A DNA stretch of 48,015 nucleotides from Planctomycetota bacterium (GCA_016795205.1 JAEUHZ010000022.1:1-48015); one strand, 5' to 3'; counted from the stretch's first letter, positions 17,901 to 26,631 are shown. The notes: generated by a model not told the origin, from the letters alone. Made by a program: numbers and translations.

Positions 17901-19814
17901 GCCGTGCTGCACCCGCCAGATCCGCCCGTGAGTGCGGTCGCGGTCCGGACGCTCGGCGGCGTTCGTCGGTCCGTGCTTCGGTCCGCGCGTGTCGTTGTGC
18001 ACGACGGCCTGGTTGTAGAAGTCCAGCACGTACAGTGCGCCGTCGGGCCCGACGCGCGCGTGCACGGGGCGGAACCACCGGTCCGTGCTCGCCAGGAACT
18101 CGGCCTCGCGCGCCTTCGTGGCCGTGAACGTGACGCCCTTCGGGGTGACCACGTCGTGGTGGACCAGGTTGACGGTGGGCTCGCTCACGAAGTGCGTGCC
18201 GTTCCACTCCGCGGGCCACGCGCCACCCGTGTAGATCGTGCAGCCCGACGCGGCCGTGAACCCGCCGACGAAGTCGATCTGCACGTAGGCCTGGATCGTT
18301 TCCGAGGAGAGGCGCACGACGCGGTCGTGGTCGGGGAGGTCGGTCCAGCTCTCGACCTGGCCGACGCGCGCGTCGGCCAGGACGCGCTCGGGAACGACGA
18401 CGTGCCTCAGGTGCGCGCCGTTCGCCATCGTGAAGAACAACTCGCCCGCGTCGTCGAAGTCGAGGCCCCAGGTGTTCGAGCCGTAGCTCGACACCATCTC
18501 GATGGCGCTGCCGTCCGGCTTGAAGCGAAAGATGCCGTTCCCGATGTGGCCGAAGTCGCGGCCGGCGGCGTTCTTCACGTGGCGCGACGCGCCGCCGCTG
18601 TAGCCCTGCGTCGCGTAGATCCAGCCGTCGATGCCCCAGCGCAGGTTGCTGACCACCGCGTGCGTGTCGCCGTAGCCGAAGCCCGTGAAGAGCGTCTCGC
18701 GCGTCTCGCCGGTGCCATCGCCGTCCGTGTCACGGATGAAGAAGATGTCGGGTGAGGCGGAGACGATCACGCCGTCGCGATGGAAGACGAAGCTCGTCAC
18801 GAGGTCGAGCCCGCCGCAAAACGTGCGACGCGAGTCCATCCGTCCGTCGCCGTCTGCGTCCTCCAGCACGACGATCTCGTCGTGCGGCGGGACGCCACTG
18901 AACTGCGACTTGTCGGGATAACCCGGCGTCAGCGCGACCCAGGTGCGACCGCGCGCGTCCCAGTCGATCGAGATGGGCTTCTCGATCAGCGGCTCGGCGG
19001 CGACGAGCGAGAGCCCGAAGTCGGGATGGACCATGATCGACCCGTGCGCGCGCTCGGGCGCGGTCGGTCCGCCCGGCGGATAGGCGAGCTGGGCGCGCTC
19101 CTCCTGCGACACGAGGAGATCCACGTCGTCGCGCCGGCCTGCCCAGGCGATGCCGCGCAGCACCAGCGCGCGCCACGCGGGATGCGCGAACGACGTCCAC
19201 TCGTGGCCCTGGATCGAGACGAAACTGCGCGCCGGCCCCTGCTCCAGGACCCAGGCCTGTGGAGTCGCGTCGAACACGGTGTGGAAGCCGCGCGCCAGGA
19301 TCCGTGCCGCCGGGTCGATCTCGAGGTCCCAGTAGATCTCGTCGTCGAAGCGCCAGCTCGCGATGCCACGCGTGATCGGGTGCTCCTTGTCCGTGACGTG
19401 GACGTCGGTCGGGCCCTCCTTGTAGCGTGCCCGGCCGTGCCTCCAAGCACCGCCGGCGACGCTGGCGAACCACTCTGGGTCGTCGCCGCACACGCCGTCG
19501 TGCAGGACCACGAGGCCGCCGCCGCGCGCGCGGAACGCGTCGAAATGCTCGCGCTCCGCGCCGTGGATCGACGCGCCCTCGGCGGCGTAGATCACGAGCA
19601 CGTCCGTCTGCGCGAGCTGCGCGGCGCTCGGGAACGTCAGCGCGCCGTCGACTTCCGCGCCGCGCTCGCGCAGGAGCCGCGTCCACTCGTCGACGAAGAG
19701 CGCGTGCTCGTGTTCGCCCGGCCCGTGCGTCTTGGGTCCGCCACGCAGAAACACGCGCAACGGCTCCTGCGCGCCGCCGAGGAGGAGGGTCGCAGTCGCA
19801 AGGAGGGTCAGCAT
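14898..19814 (-). CDS. PVC-type dehydrogenase with HEAT repeats, cytochrome c site and ThuA domains at both ends
   Basis: 1638 residues with a signal peptide ([17 protein letters not shown]), so exported. Order: ThuA-like domain (about 17-240, with [20 protein letters not shown]); a PVC-type membrane-bound dehydrogenase beta-propeller (about 262-630, with acidic DxDGDG loops and [11 protein letters not shown]); HEAT-like helices (about 650-1080); a cytochrome c motif CASCH at 1097-1101 followed by [10 protein letters not shown]; a beta-sandwich region of galactose-binding type (about 1210-1420); and a second ThuA-like domain (about 1430-1638). The propeller family resembles sugar (sorbosone/glucose) dehydrogenases that pass electrons to the heme. 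ThuA is linked to trehalose and 3-keto-sugar use. The stop overlaps the next gene's ATG. Substrate unknown, probably a sugar or polyol. Confidence 0.9.
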   Translation of the reverse strand: MLTLLATATLLLGGAQEPLRVFLRGGPKTHGPGEHEHALFVDEWTRLLRERGAEVDGALTFPSAAQLAQTDVLVIYAAEGASIHGAEREHFDAFRARGGGLVVLHDGVCGDDPEWFASVAGGAWRHGRARYKEGPTDVHVTDKEHPITRGIASWRFDDEIYWDLEIDPAARILARGFHTVFDATPQAWVLEQGPARSFVSIQGHEWTSFAHPAWRALVLRGIAWAGRRDDVDLLVSQEERAQLAYPPGGPTAPERAHGSIMVHPDFGLSLVAAEPLIEKPISIDWDARGRTWVALTPGYPDKSQFSGVPPHDEIVVLEDADGDGRMDSRRTFCGGLDLVTSFVFHRDGVIVSASPDIFFIRDTDGDGTGETRETLFTGFGYGDTHAVVSNLRWGIDGWIYATQGYSGGASRHVKNAAGRDFGHIGNGIFRFKPDGSAIEMVSSYGSNTWGLDFDDAGELFFTMANGAHLRHVVVPERVLADARVGQVESWTDLPDHDRVVRLSSETIQAYVQIDFVGGFTAASGCTIYTGGAWPAEWNGTHFVSEPTVNLVHHDVVTPKGVTFTATKAREAEFLASTDRWFRPVHARVGPDGALYVLDFYNQAVVHNDTRGPKHGPTNAAERPDRDRTHGRIWRVQHGSARPLHAQGLAHAPASGLARALAHENRWQRLSAQRLLVERGGAAELEGLRSALASPSPQARIHALWALAELGALAPPELAIALASDDARVRRNATRIAGASSPAREDVLVQARLVTLATTDDSRSRLEALVTLGECDPTPAIADAVVRAWPILEDAWSQSAAVRVALRQGSALWRALEHAGSAAPADLVAQVVRRAARSAGHEQFEALLAFLAAGAEHDPGATRAALEALDDSPADTIAVAAGGTQALARLLSSPDLGVAMAAMSVAARLVPAARPTREVEVLSARLHALLADSSGEHASRVAALRALITVPEHRPAAIVAAAPLLAPSVALPTQLGVVDVLGKLEDVAAARVLCQAISGSSSTVQARIFEKLVARASWSHILLDAIESAQIEVGALGPQRTHRLRTHSDSAIAQRALALLGAATASGAAIDELVARLLPEVDRPGDAEHGRVVFAANCASCHVANGVGGKIGPDVTGMGAHGARELLPIILDPNRAVETGYSEWIAETRDGEIVSGILARETDRSILLRSATGDVELERAEIEALKNTGRSLMPAGFEALGATALRDVIAYLSMGTEGYRVLDLAPVASANSSIGLYDVKRDANPMRFRRFGIQDVVGVPFEILDPARTASGSNVLVLKGGLRADWDSKTKMPQRVEVEVGALVERVHVLGGIAAWGFPYFKDLEPIVKWTWVYADGRREEVVLKNGVEFGDWIARHDVPGSEYVEELLAEDSWGQVRYHALVPARREQVTSIVLESYDNRYAPTIVALTAELPGAPKRAAAPEPSERQTAKVVLVGGGSSHEFGRWFDREDRAILAAVIGDDVLYTGRTADLALRLSGAQVLVLSTNQPIAEPDARAIVEFVEKGGGLLLLHPATWRNWPDWKEHAELCGGGSSSHEAFAAFDVTVLEPRHALCVSVPATFRIEDELYRFEPAPDARGVTTLARGRSLSSGAEYPVLWTLARGRGKVVGFTLGHDGRAHEHGAFRAILQNSVRYLMQP

Positions 19815-19861
19815 GGGATCGAGGAGCAGGGGGGCGCCGGCGACGCGAGCGCCGGAGGGTA

Positions 19862-19882
19862 ACGCGCGCGACCCGCGCGCGT
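19862..19882 (-). terminator. Hairpin after the second ABC ATPase gene, inside the locus
   Basis: Eight-base inverted arms (19862-19869 and 19875-19882) with a five-base loop overlap the stop codon of the ATPase gene and begin the only clear gap (67 bases) in the ten-gene array. It could partly terminate or stabilise the transporter part of the message. No T tract follows. Confidence 0.35.
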
Positions 19883-20919
19883 CAGGGCGCGGGCCAGACG
19901 ATCACGTGCTCTGGCGCGACCTGCGGCGTGACGCGCAGGCCTGGCGCGATCCGTGCCGAGCGCGGGACCAGCGCGTAGGCGCGGATCCCGGCCCAGCGCA
20001 GCAGCGCGACCTGCGCCGGACCGGTGAGCTCGACGACCTCGACCTCGGCCGGTGCAGGGCCGCCCTCGAGCGTCAGGTGCTCCGGCCGGAACCCGAGGGT
20101 CGCCGCGTCGGGACCACCCGGCGCGGCGCGCGCGATACGCGTGCCGTCGGCGGCCGTCCAATGGCCGTCCTTGCGGCGCGCGGGAAGCACGTTCACCGGC
20201 GGCCAGCCCAGGAGCCGCGCCGCGGCGGGGGAGGCCGGGCGTGCGTAGACCTCGGCGGGAGTTCCGCTCTGCAGCACCACGCCGCGATCGAGCAGCACGA
20301 TGCGGTCGGCGACCGCCAGGGCCTCGAGCGCGTCGTGCGTGGCCCACAGGACCGGCGTGCCGAGCGCCCGCGCCAGCGCGGGCAGCTCGAAACGCAGCTC
20401 CTCGCGCAGCTTGGCGTCGAGGTTCGTGAGCGCCTCGTCCATCAGGTAGAGCCGCGGGCGGCGCACGATCGCGCGGCCGATCGCGACGCGCTGCATCTCG
20501 CCGCCCGACAGGCGCCGCGCCGGGCGCTCGAGCAGGGCCTCGATGCGCAGGAGCTTCGCGGCCCACGCGACGCGCTCGGCGACCTCGCCCGACGGCCTGC
20601 GCCGCGCTGGCGCGCGCAACGGGAAGGCCAGGTTCTCGCGCACGGTCATCGAGGGGTAGAGCGAGAAGTTCTGGAAGACGAGAGCGATGTCGCGCTCCGC
20701 GGGCGCGATCTGCGAAGCGTCGCGCCCGCCGAGCTCGATCGTGCCGCCGTCGGGCGCCTCGAGGCCCGCGACACAGCGCAGGAGCGTCGTCTTGCCCGCG
20801 CCAGTCGGTCCGAGCAGCGCAACGATCTCGCGCTCGCCGACGGCGAGGCTCGCGGAGGCCAGCGCCGGCGTGCGCCCGAAGCGCTTGGCGAGTTCGCGGA
20901 TGGCGAGCACGGGTGTCAC
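19882..20919 (-). CDS. ABC importer ATPase, MalK/UgpC type (second of two)
   Basis: 345 residues. Walker A LLGPTGAGKTT, Q-loop FQNFSLYPSMTV, signature LSGGEMQRVAIGRA, Walker B LYLMDEALTNLDA (the catalytic Glu is kept, the usual Pro after it is Ala), and H-loop ATHDALE. The C-terminal third is an OB/TOBE-type regulatory domain (ATLGFRPEHLTLEG). Start is a GTG at 20919 that overlaps the stop of the preceding ATPase gene (GTGA). Since the first ATPase is clearly different, the two probably form a heterodimer under the two permeases. In Rhizobium the glycerol importer (GlpS/GlpT) has the same arrangement. Confidence 0.9.
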   Translation of the reverse strand: MTPVLAIRELAKRFGRTPALASASLAVGEREIVALLGPTGAGKTTLLRCVAGLEAPDGGTIELGGRDASQIAPAERDIALVFQNFSLYPSMTVRENLAFPLRAPARRRPSGEVAERVAWAAKLLRIEALLERPARRLSGGEMQRVAIGRAIVRRPRLYLMDEALTNLDAKLREELRFELPALARALGTPVLWATHDALEALAVADRIVLLDRGVVLQSGTPAEVYARPASPAAARLLGWPPVNVLPARRKDGHWTAADGTRIARAAPGGPDAATLGFRPEHLTLEGGPAPAEVEVVELTGPAQVALLRWAGIRAYALVPRSARIAPGLRVTPQVAPEHVIVWPAP

Positions 20920-21971
20920 GCGAGGCTCCGACCCGACTCGGGGTCGAACAAGCGGATACCGGTCGGGTCGAACGCGATGCGTGCCTCGGCGCCGCGGAGC
21001 GCTCCGCGGCGTTCGACGGTCTGCGCCAGCACCCGGCCATACGGACCCTCGACGTGCACGTGGCGCCACGGACCGGCCTCGGCGTCCAGCGCGACGCGTC
21101 CGGCGAGCGGACCGGTGGGGTCGAGCCGCACGTGCTCGGGCCGCGCGCCGAGCACGGCCGGGCCGTCGGGCGCCGCGTGCGCGAGCGGGATCCGCACGTC
21201 CGTGCGCGCGGGCTGGAACTCGCCGCGGTGCACGACGCCCTCGACGAGGTTCATGCCCGGGCTGCCGACGAAGCGCGCGACGAACAGCGTCGCGGGATGG
21301 TCGTAGACCTCGCCCGGCGCGCCGACCTGCACGATCTCGCCCTGCGACATGACGACCACACGGTCGGCCAGGCGCATGGCCTCCTCCTGGTCGTGCGTGA
21401 CGTAGATCGTCGTGACGCGGTCCTGGAGCTGCTGCACGCGGATCAGCTCGCACATCTCGGCGCGGCGCGCGGCGTCGAGCGAGCCGAGGGGCTCGTCCAT
21501 GAGCCACAGCCGCGGGCGACGAACCATGGCGCGCGCGAGGCCTACGCGCTGCTGATCGCCGCCGGACAGCGAGCGCGGCCGGCGTTGGAGCAGGTCTACG
21601 AGACCCAGTCGCTCGGCGACGCGCCGCACCGCCGCGTCGCGCTCGCCGTGAGAGAGGCCGGCGCACTCCAGCGGGAACGCGATGTTCTCGGCCACCGTCA
21701 TGTGCGGGTAGAGCGCGTAGAACTGGAACACGAAGCCCACGTCGCGGCGCGCGGGCGGCAGGTCGGTCACGTCCGAGCCCGCGAGGCGGATGCGGCCGGA
21801 CGTGGGCGACTCGAGGCCGGCGATCATGCGCAGCGTCGTGGTCTTGCCGCAGCCCGATGGCCCCAGGAGGACCACGAGCTCGCCCTCCTGGATCGCGAGG
21901 TCGGCGCCGCGCACGGCCGACGTGCCGTCCGGCCAGAGCTTGGCGACACGCTCGAGCGTCAGGAAGCTCAT
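20916..21971 (-). CDS. ABC importer ATPase, MalK/UgpC type (first of two)
   Basis: 351 residues. Walker A LLGPSGCGKTTTLR, Q-loop FQFYALYPHMTV, signature LSGGDQQRVGLARA (D instead of Q at the fifth place), Walker B LWLMDEPLGSLDA, H-loop VTHDQEEAM, then a TOBE-type C-terminal domain (GPAVLGARPEHVRL). Peripheral to the inner membrane; powers uptake of a small carbohydrate or polyol. Its ATG overlaps the stop of the small membrane protein upstream, and its stop overlaps the GTG of the second ATPase, so expression of all three is coupled. Confidence 0.92.
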   Translation of the reverse strand: MSFLTLERVAKLWPDGTSAVRGADLAIQEGELVVLLGPSGCGKTTTLRMIAGLESPTSGRIRLAGSDVTDLPPARRDVGFVFQFYALYPHMTVAENIAFPLECAGLSHGERDAAVRRVAERLGLVDLLQRRPRSLSGGDQQRVGLARAMVRRPRLWLMDEPLGSLDAARRAEMCELIRVQQLQDRVTTIYVTHDQEEAMRLADRVVVMSQGEIVQVGAPGEVYDHPATLFVARFVGSPGMNLVEGVVHRGEFQPARTDVRIPLAHAAPDGPAVLGARPEHVRLDPTGPLAGRVALDAEAGPWRHVHVEGPYGRVLAQTVERRGALRGAEARIAFDPTGIRLFDPESGRSLA

Positions 21972-22144
21972 GGGCGCTCCGCCGCGAGCTTCCCGAGAAC
22001 GATCTGCGCCAGCGTGGTGGCGATCACCACGAAGAACCCGGTGCGCATGCCGCCGGACCAGGCCGGCTGCAGCATGAAGGCGACGCCGACGGCCATGCCC
22101 ACGAGGGCTCCGCGCTCGAGAGTGCGTGCCGTGCGCGCGCTCAC
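21968..22144 (-). CDS. 58-residue two-helix membrane protein within the ABC operon
   Basis: Small gene from a GTG at 22144 that overlaps the permease stop (GTGA) and ends overlapping the ATPase ATG (ATGA). After a short basic lead (SARTARTLERG) come two hydrophobic helices, about residues 14-30 and 36-53, with PAWSGGMRTG as the turn between them. Exact overlap on both sides argues strongly that it is real and part of the transporter. Position between permeases and ATPases matches the small GlpU protein (DUF2160) of the Rhizobium glycerol importer, but it is shorter and I cannot claim homology by eye. An accessory subunit is the best guess. Confidence 0.72.
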   Translation of the reverse strand: MSARTARTLERGALVGMAVGVAFMLQPAWSGGMRTGFFVVIATTLAQIVLGKLAAERP

Positions 22145-23004
22145 TGCTTCACCGTCCCGAAGGTGACCCCGCGCAGGAGGTGCGAGCGCACGAGCACCGT
22201 GAACGCGACGATTGGCGCCACGAAGACCAGCGCGCCGGCGGCGACCTGTGGCCAGGGCATGCCCTCGATGTTCCCCTGCAGCCCGGCGAAGTAGGCCGGC
22301 ACGGTGACGGCGCCCGAGCTGTTCAGCGTCATCGCGAAGCCGTACTCGTTCCAGGCCGAGATCAGGCAGAAGACCGCGGTGACCGCGATGCCCGTGCGCG
22401 CCTCGGGCAGGACCACGCGTACGAGCGCGCCGAAGCGCGTGTAGCCGTCGACGACCGCCGCCTCCTCGAACGCGCGCGGGATCTCGTCCAGGAAGCCCTT
22501 CATGAGCCACACGGCGAGCGACAAGTTGAACACCGTGTAGAGGACGACGAGCCCGAGGCGCGTACCCTGCAAGTCGAACGCGCGGTACATGAGCAGGACC
22601 GGAACGACCACCGCCAGCGGTGGCATGAAGCGCGTCGACAGGACGAAGAACAGCCAGTCCTTCTCGCCGGGCACGCGGAAGCGGCTGAACCCGTACGCGC
22701 ACAGCGTCCCGAGCGCCACCGTCGCGAGCGTCGAGAAGAAGCCGATGATCGCGCTGTTCAGGAGGTGCTCCCAGAAGCTGGCCTGCGCGCCGGCGTGGAC
22801 GCTGGCGAGATCCCGGAACGCCGACGTCGTGGCCTCGAAGCGCGGTGAATCCGGAGCCACAGGCGCCTCGGCGGCCGGGATCCAACGAGGGTGCTGGCTG
22901 ATCGCGTCCGCGCGCTGCTTGATCGACGAGAGTCCCATCCACACGAGCGGCAGGCCGGAGAACAGGAGGCCCAGGACGATCACGATCCAGCGCAGCGCGC
23001 GCAT
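22141..23004 (-). CDS. Carbohydrate ABC transporter permease (MalG/UgpE-like)
   Basis: 287 residues with six predicted membrane helices. The first helix (WIVIVLGLLFSGLPLVWMGL) is followed by a periplasmic loop, then HLLNSAIIGFFSTLATVALGTLCAYGFSR in sense, which is typical of MalG-type subunits. The EAA loop that docks to the ATPase is EEAAVVDGYTRFGALVRVVLP. The ATG at 23004 shares a base with the stop of the first permease (TGATG). Together with that permease it forms the membrane channel of the importer. Confidence 0.9.
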   Translation of the reverse strand: MRALRWIVIVLGLLFSGLPLVWMGLSSIKQRADAISQHPRWIPAAEAPVAPDSPRFEATTSAFRDLASVHAGAQASFWEHLLNSAIIGFFSTLATVALGTLCAYGFSRFRVPGEKDWLFFVLSTRFMPPLAVVVPVLLMYRAFDLQGTRLGLVVLYTVFNLSLAVWLMKGFLDEIPRAFEEAAVVDGYTRFGALVRVVLPEARTGIAVTAVFCLISAWNEYGFAMTLNSSGAVTVPAYFAGLQGNIEGMPWPQVAAGALVFVAPIVAFTVLVRSHLLRGVTFGTVKQ

Positions 23005-23900
23005 CAGGCCTCCCTCGCTCGGCGCAGATGCTCCAGGTAGCGCGTGAACACGGTGGCCAGCGCGATGACGACGACCAAGACGACGCAGGCGAAGGCCGCC
23101 CCGAGCCCGACCTTCCCGTCGCGAAAGACGACCTGGTAGAGCAGCGTGGACAGGGTCTGCGTGGCCGCGTCGTTCGGGCCGGTCGTCGCCATGACGAGGT
23201 CGAACTGCTTGAGCGCGTCGGTGGCGCGCAGGAGCACGGCCAAGCCGAGCAGCGGCGCGGTCATCGGGAGCGTGATGCGCGTGAACACGCGCCAGCGCGA
23301 TGCGCGGTCGATCGCGGCGGCCTCGTGGACCTGGGCCGGGATCGACGACAGACCGGCCAGCGCGATCAGCGTCATGAACGGCGTCCACATCCACACGTCG
23401 ATCAGCACCACGGACCAGAACTTCAGGCCGCGGTCCGAGAGCCACTGTGGCTGCGGCAGGCCGAGCCCGCCCAGGATCTGGTTCAGCACGCCGTAGTTGC
23501 CGTTCAGCACGAGCGCGCCGAACAGGCCCATGACGGCCGGCGAGAGCATCATCGGCACGAGGACGACGGCCAGCACCGCGCCCTTGCCGCGGAAGCCGCG
23601 CACGAGCGCCAGCGCCAGCACGAAGCCCAGGACGAGCTCCGCGCCGACCGCGCACAGGACGAACAGCGCGGTGCGCCGCAGCGCCCCCGCGAAGAGCGGG
23701 TCCGTGAACACGCGCTCGTAGTTGGCCCCGCCGACCCAGCGCCAGTCGTCGCCGACCAGCTCGCGGCTCGTGAACGACAGGACGACGTTGTAGACGAGCG
23801 GGAAGACGTTGAACGCGACGAGCAGGAGCAGCACGGGGCCCACGAGGCCCCAAGCGATGCCCGCACCGCGGCGGCGGGCCGGTGCGCTGTCCGGGCTCAT
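23004..23900 (-). CDS. Carbohydrate ABC transporter permease (MalF/UgpA-like)
   Basis: 298 residues, six membrane helices. The first helix (GLVGPVLLLLVAFNVFPLVY) and the following SFTSRELVGDDWRWVGGANY in sense resemble UgpA/LacF-type subunits, and the EAA loop is VHEAAAIDRASRWRVFTRITLP. It starts at ATG 23900, 25 bases after the stop of the solute-binding protein, and its stop is fused with the start of the second permease. Works with the partners described here in uptake from the periplasm. Confidence 0.9.
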   Translation of the reverse strand: MSPDSAPARRRGAGIAWGLVGPVLLLLVAFNVFPLVYNVVLSFTSRELVGDDWRWVGGANYERVFTDPLFAGALRRTALFVLCAVGAELVLGFVLALALVRGFRGKGAVLAVVLVPMMLSPAVMGLFGALVLNGNYGVLNQILGGLGLPQPQWLSDRGLKFWSVVLIDVWMWTPFMTLIALAGLSSIPAQVHEAAAIDRASRWRVFTRITLPMTAPLLGLAVLLRATDALKQFDLVMATTGPNDAATQTLSTLLYQVVFRDGKVGLGAAFACVVLVVVIALATVFTRYLEHLRRAREA

Positions 23901-23925
23901 GCGGCGTCGGCTCGTCCTGTCCCCG

Positions 23926-25263
23926 TCACAGGAGGCCAGCGTCCTTCAGGATGCGCTCCTTCTCGATGGCGAGCTGCTTGAGCGCCTCTTCGGTCGGCAG
24001 CTCGCCGTCGACGGCCATGCCGACGTAGCGCTGCGTGACCGAGAGCAGCTCGTTGAAGACCGGCACGTTCCAGAAGTCGCGCATCGTGTCGACCGACTCG
24101 GCGAAGGGCGCGTTGTAGGGCGTCTTGGCGCGGAACTCGGCGCTGGCCAGGATGTCGGCATTGGCCGTGAAACCGGCCGGCTTCGTGATCCACTGCTCCT
24201 GCACGCGGCGCTGCAGGAACCAGGCGATGAACTTCTTGGCCAGTTCCTGCTGCGCGGGCGGGGTCTTCGTCGAGATCGAGAGGCCCTGGCCGCCCAGCGA
24301 TGCGACGCGCCGGCCGGCGTGCGCCGGGACGACCGCGAAGCCCACCCTGTCGCCGAACTGCGCGTGGATTCCGGGAAAGAACGCGAAGTAGTTCAGGATC
24401 ATCGCAGTCGACCCGTTCGTGAACGACTCGAGGACCTGGCCGTAGTCCAGACGCTCGGCGCCCTTGGGGCCGAGCTTCACGAGCCGCTTGTAGAACTCGA
24501 TGGCAGCCGCGCTTTCGGGCGTGTCGAGCTCGCCTACGACCCTGTTGCTCGTCTCGGCGTGCCAGCGGCCACCGAACGCCCACAGGAGGTTCTGCACGCC
24601 CATCGTCAGCCCGTCGTACGAGCGGTCGCTGGGCAGCGAGCAACCGAAGCGCTTGGCGTCGGGACGCTGGAAGAACTCGGCGACCTCCGCGAACTCCTGC
24701 CAGGTCCCCGGGACCTGGAGCGCGCGGCCGAACCTGGCTTGGAACGCAGCCTGCTCGGCCGGATCCTCGAACCAGTCCTTCCGGTAAGCGAGCCCGACGG
24801 CGTCCGTCTCACAGGGCGCGGCAAACCACTTGCCGCTGCCCTCGGGGTACTCGCACAGGTACTTCGCCGCGCGGGGGTGGATCGTCGCAAGATCGACGAC
24901 CGTCGGCAGCCAGTCGGTGAGTTCCAGGTAGAGACCTTTCGTCGCTCCACGACCGATCCACTGGCTGTCGCCGATCACGATATCGAAGCGCGTGCGCCCC
25001 GCGCCGAATTCGAGGAACACCTTCTCCTGGTAGGAGCCGAGCGGGATCTGCTCGACCACGACCTCGATGCCCGACTCCTTCTGGAACTCGCGGCCGAGCT
25101 CCTGGAGGCCGTCGGCCGGCGCCCACTGGAACCACCACACGACGAGCCTCTGCGGCGCCGACCCGTCGGCGCCTGCGCTCTTCGCCGGGTCGTCGCCACA
25201 GGCGGTGAGCAGCGCCGCCGACGCGGCGAGGAACAGGGTGGTCGCGAGGGCGGTCAGCTTCAT
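23926..25263 (-). CDS. Lipoprotein solute-binding protein of the ABC importer (family 1)
   Basis: 445 residues. A lipoprotein signal ends in LLTAC with Cys22 as the lipidation site, followed by GDDPAKS, so it is anchored facing the periplasm. The mature part is a family-1 sugar-binding fold: LVVWWFQWAP, EFQKESGIEVVVEQIP, FDIVIGDSQWIGRG, GLYLELTDWLP and a hinge segment with PGTWQEFAEVAEFF. Aromatic residues (Trp/Phe/Tyr) are frequent at likely ligand positions. The ligand is unknown; the operon suggests a sugar, glycoside or polyol. A GGAG ribosome site lies seven bases before the ATG, inside the three-base gap and tail of the Tm-1-like gene. Confidence 0.92.
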   Translation of the reverse strand: MKLTALATTLFLAASAALLTACGDDPAKSAGADGSAPQRLVVWWFQWAPADGLQELGREFQKESGIEVVVEQIPLGSYQEKVFLEFGAGRTRFDIVIGDSQWIGRGATKGLYLELTDWLPTVVDLATIHPRAAKYLCEYPEGSGKWFAAPCETDAVGLAYRKDWFEDPAEQAAFQARFGRALQVPGTWQEFAEVAEFFQRPDAKRFGCSLPSDRSYDGLTMGVQNLLWAFGGRWHAETSNRVVGELDTPESAAAIEFYKRLVKLGPKGAERLDYGQVLESFTNGSTAMILNYFAFFPGIHAQFGDRVGFAVVPAHAGRRVASLGGQGLSISTKTPPAQQELAKKFIAWFLQRRVQEQWITKPAGFTANADILASAEFRAKTPYNAPFAESVDTMRDFWNVPVFNELLSVTQRYVGMAVDGELPTEEALKQLAIEKERILKDAGLL

Positions 25264-25266
25264 GGT

Positions 25267-26490
25267 TCAGCTCCGGAAGTTCGGACGCGCGGCAATGTGC
25301 GCCAGGAGTTCGTCCGCCGCACGGTCGGCGAACGCGTCGTCGTTGATGTGCAGGTCGAGCTCGACGAGCGGCACGGCGCCGCGCGTCTCGTGGAGGCCGC
25401 GGAGGAGCTCGGCGCGGGCCGCCGGGTCGTCGAAGGGCTGTCCGGTGCGGTCGATGGCCGACAGGCCCTGCCGCGGAAACAGGACTACGGCAGGCCCGCG
25501 CGCCGCGGCCAGCTTGCGCCCGATCTCGCGGCCCAGCTCGCGGCACTCGGCCGGAGTCGTGCGCATCAGGGTCACGTTCGCATTGTGCCGGTAGAGCCTG
25601 CGGCCGCGAAAGCGCTCGGGAACGCTGTCCATTCCATGGAAGTTCACCATGTCGAGCGCGCCCACCGACACGACCTGCGGGATGCCCGCACGGCCGGAGG
25701 CCGTCAGCCGGTCTGGGCCAGCGCTCAGGAAGCCACCTACGAGCTCGTCCGCGAGCTCGGTCGTGGTCAGGTCGAGCACGCCGGCCAGCATGCCGTTCGC
25801 AGCGAGCGACTCCAGCGTGCGCCCGCCGCTGCCCGTGGCGTGGAAGACGAGCACCTCGCAGCCTGCCGCCTCCAGCCGCGCGCGGGCGCGTTCGACGCAC
25901 GGTGTCGTGACGCCGAACATCGTGGCGGCGACGAGCGGCTTGTCGTCCGCGTTCGCGGCCAGCGCGCCGCCACGCGCCATGCCCGCCATCGCCTGCGCCG
26001 CGCGCGTGAGCACGGCGCGGCTGATCCGGTTGATGCCGGACACGTCGACGACGGCGTTCATCATCAGCACGTCGCTGGAGCCGACGTAGTGCGCGACCTG
26101 CCCCGAGGCCAGCGTGCTGACGAGCAGCTTCGGCACGCCGATCGGCAGCGCGCGCATCGCTGCCGAGCCGATCGTGCTACCCGCGCCGCCACCCAGGCCC
26201 ATCACGCCGTCGAGCCGTCCGGCGGCATGCCGCCGTCGCGCGATGGCCTCGGCACCGCGTGCCGCCGCCGCGACGGCCTCGCCACGGTCGCCGCGTGCGC
26301 GCACGGCCGCGAGCGTGGTGTCCGCGGCCAGGAACAGGTCCGCGCGCGCGACGTCGGCCGCGACCTGCGGCTCGCCCAGGCAGCCGGTGTCGACCAGCTC
26401 GACCTCGACACCGTTCGCGCGCAGGATGCCGCGCACGAAGTCGGCTTCCCGACCCTTGGTGTCGAGGGTGGCGAAGAGGAGGACGCTCAC
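25267..26490 (-). CDS. Tm-1-like ATP-binding (UPF0261) protein, first gene of the ten-gene locus
   Basis: 407 residues from a GTG at 26490. Opening VLLFATLDTKGREADFVRG, then GLGGGAGSTIGSAAMRALP in sense, SGINRISR, ATMFGVTTPCVERARARL, FHATGSGGRTLE and VSVGALDMVNFHGMDSVPE in sense are the landmarks of UPF0261. Function in bacteria is unknown; in plants the same domain is the N-terminal half of Tm-1 and binds ATP, with the PEP-hydrolase-like barrel as its C-terminal half. In bacteria the two halves are usually neighbouring genes. Here they flank a transporter and a dehydrogenase, so they probably work on the imported compound. Its stop is three bases from the solute-binding protein ATG. Confidence 0.9.
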   Translation of the reverse strand: MSVLLFATLDTKGREADFVRGILRANGVEVELVDTGCLGEPQVAADVARADLFLAADTTLAAVRARGDRGEAVAAAARGAEAIARRRHAAGRLDGVMGLGGGAGSTIGSAAMRALPIGVPKLLVSTLASGQVAHYVGSSDVLMMNAVVDVSGINRISRAVLTRAAQAMAGMARGGALAANADDKPLVAATMFGVTTPCVERARARLEAAGCEVLVFHATGSGGRTLESLAANGMLAGVLDLTTTELADELVGGFLSAGPDRLTASGRAGIPQVVSVGALDMVNFHGMDSVPERFRGRRLYRHNANVTLMRTTPAECRELGREIGRKLAAARGPAVVLFPRQGLSAIDRTGQPFDDPAARAELLRGLHETRGAVPLVELDLHINDDAFADRAADELLAHIAARPNFRS

Positions 26491-26502
26491 GGGGGGGCCG
26501 TG

Positions 26503-26508
26503 AGGATA
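26503..26508 (-). promoter_or_regulatory. TATCCT -10-like hexamer for the ten-gene operon
   Basis: TATCCT on the minus strand ends 12 bases before the GTG of the Tm-1-like gene. It is the best promoter candidate for the whole locus and leaves a leader of about five bases. No -35 or clear operator palindrome seen in the 141-base divergent region 26491-26631. Confidence 0.45.
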
Positions 26509-26615
26509 GGGGGCCGTGGGTCTCGCGACCACCCGCTCGTGCACGGAGGTCCGCCGCGAGCAACGGTTTGCGCGGCGCGCCGGATCCGCGCGTGGACGAG
26601 GCGGATGCGCGCCTC

Positions 26616-26621
26616 TAGGGT
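26616..26621 (+). promoter_or_regulatory. TAGGGT -10-like hexamer for the helicase gene
   Basis: TAGGGT ends ten bases before the ATG at 26632, giving a transcript with practically no leader. No ribosome site is visible between them. Confidence 0.4.
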
Positions 26622-26631
26622 TCGCGCCTCG

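Noticed and set aside
23809..26604. Very long plus-strand open frame running into the UvrD gene (would give a 1635-residue protein)
   Set aside because: It is antisense to the binding-protein, permease and Tm-1-like genes, which have clear family motifs. Composition is Arg/Glu/His-rich as in high-GC shadows. Only the part from 26632 is UvrD.
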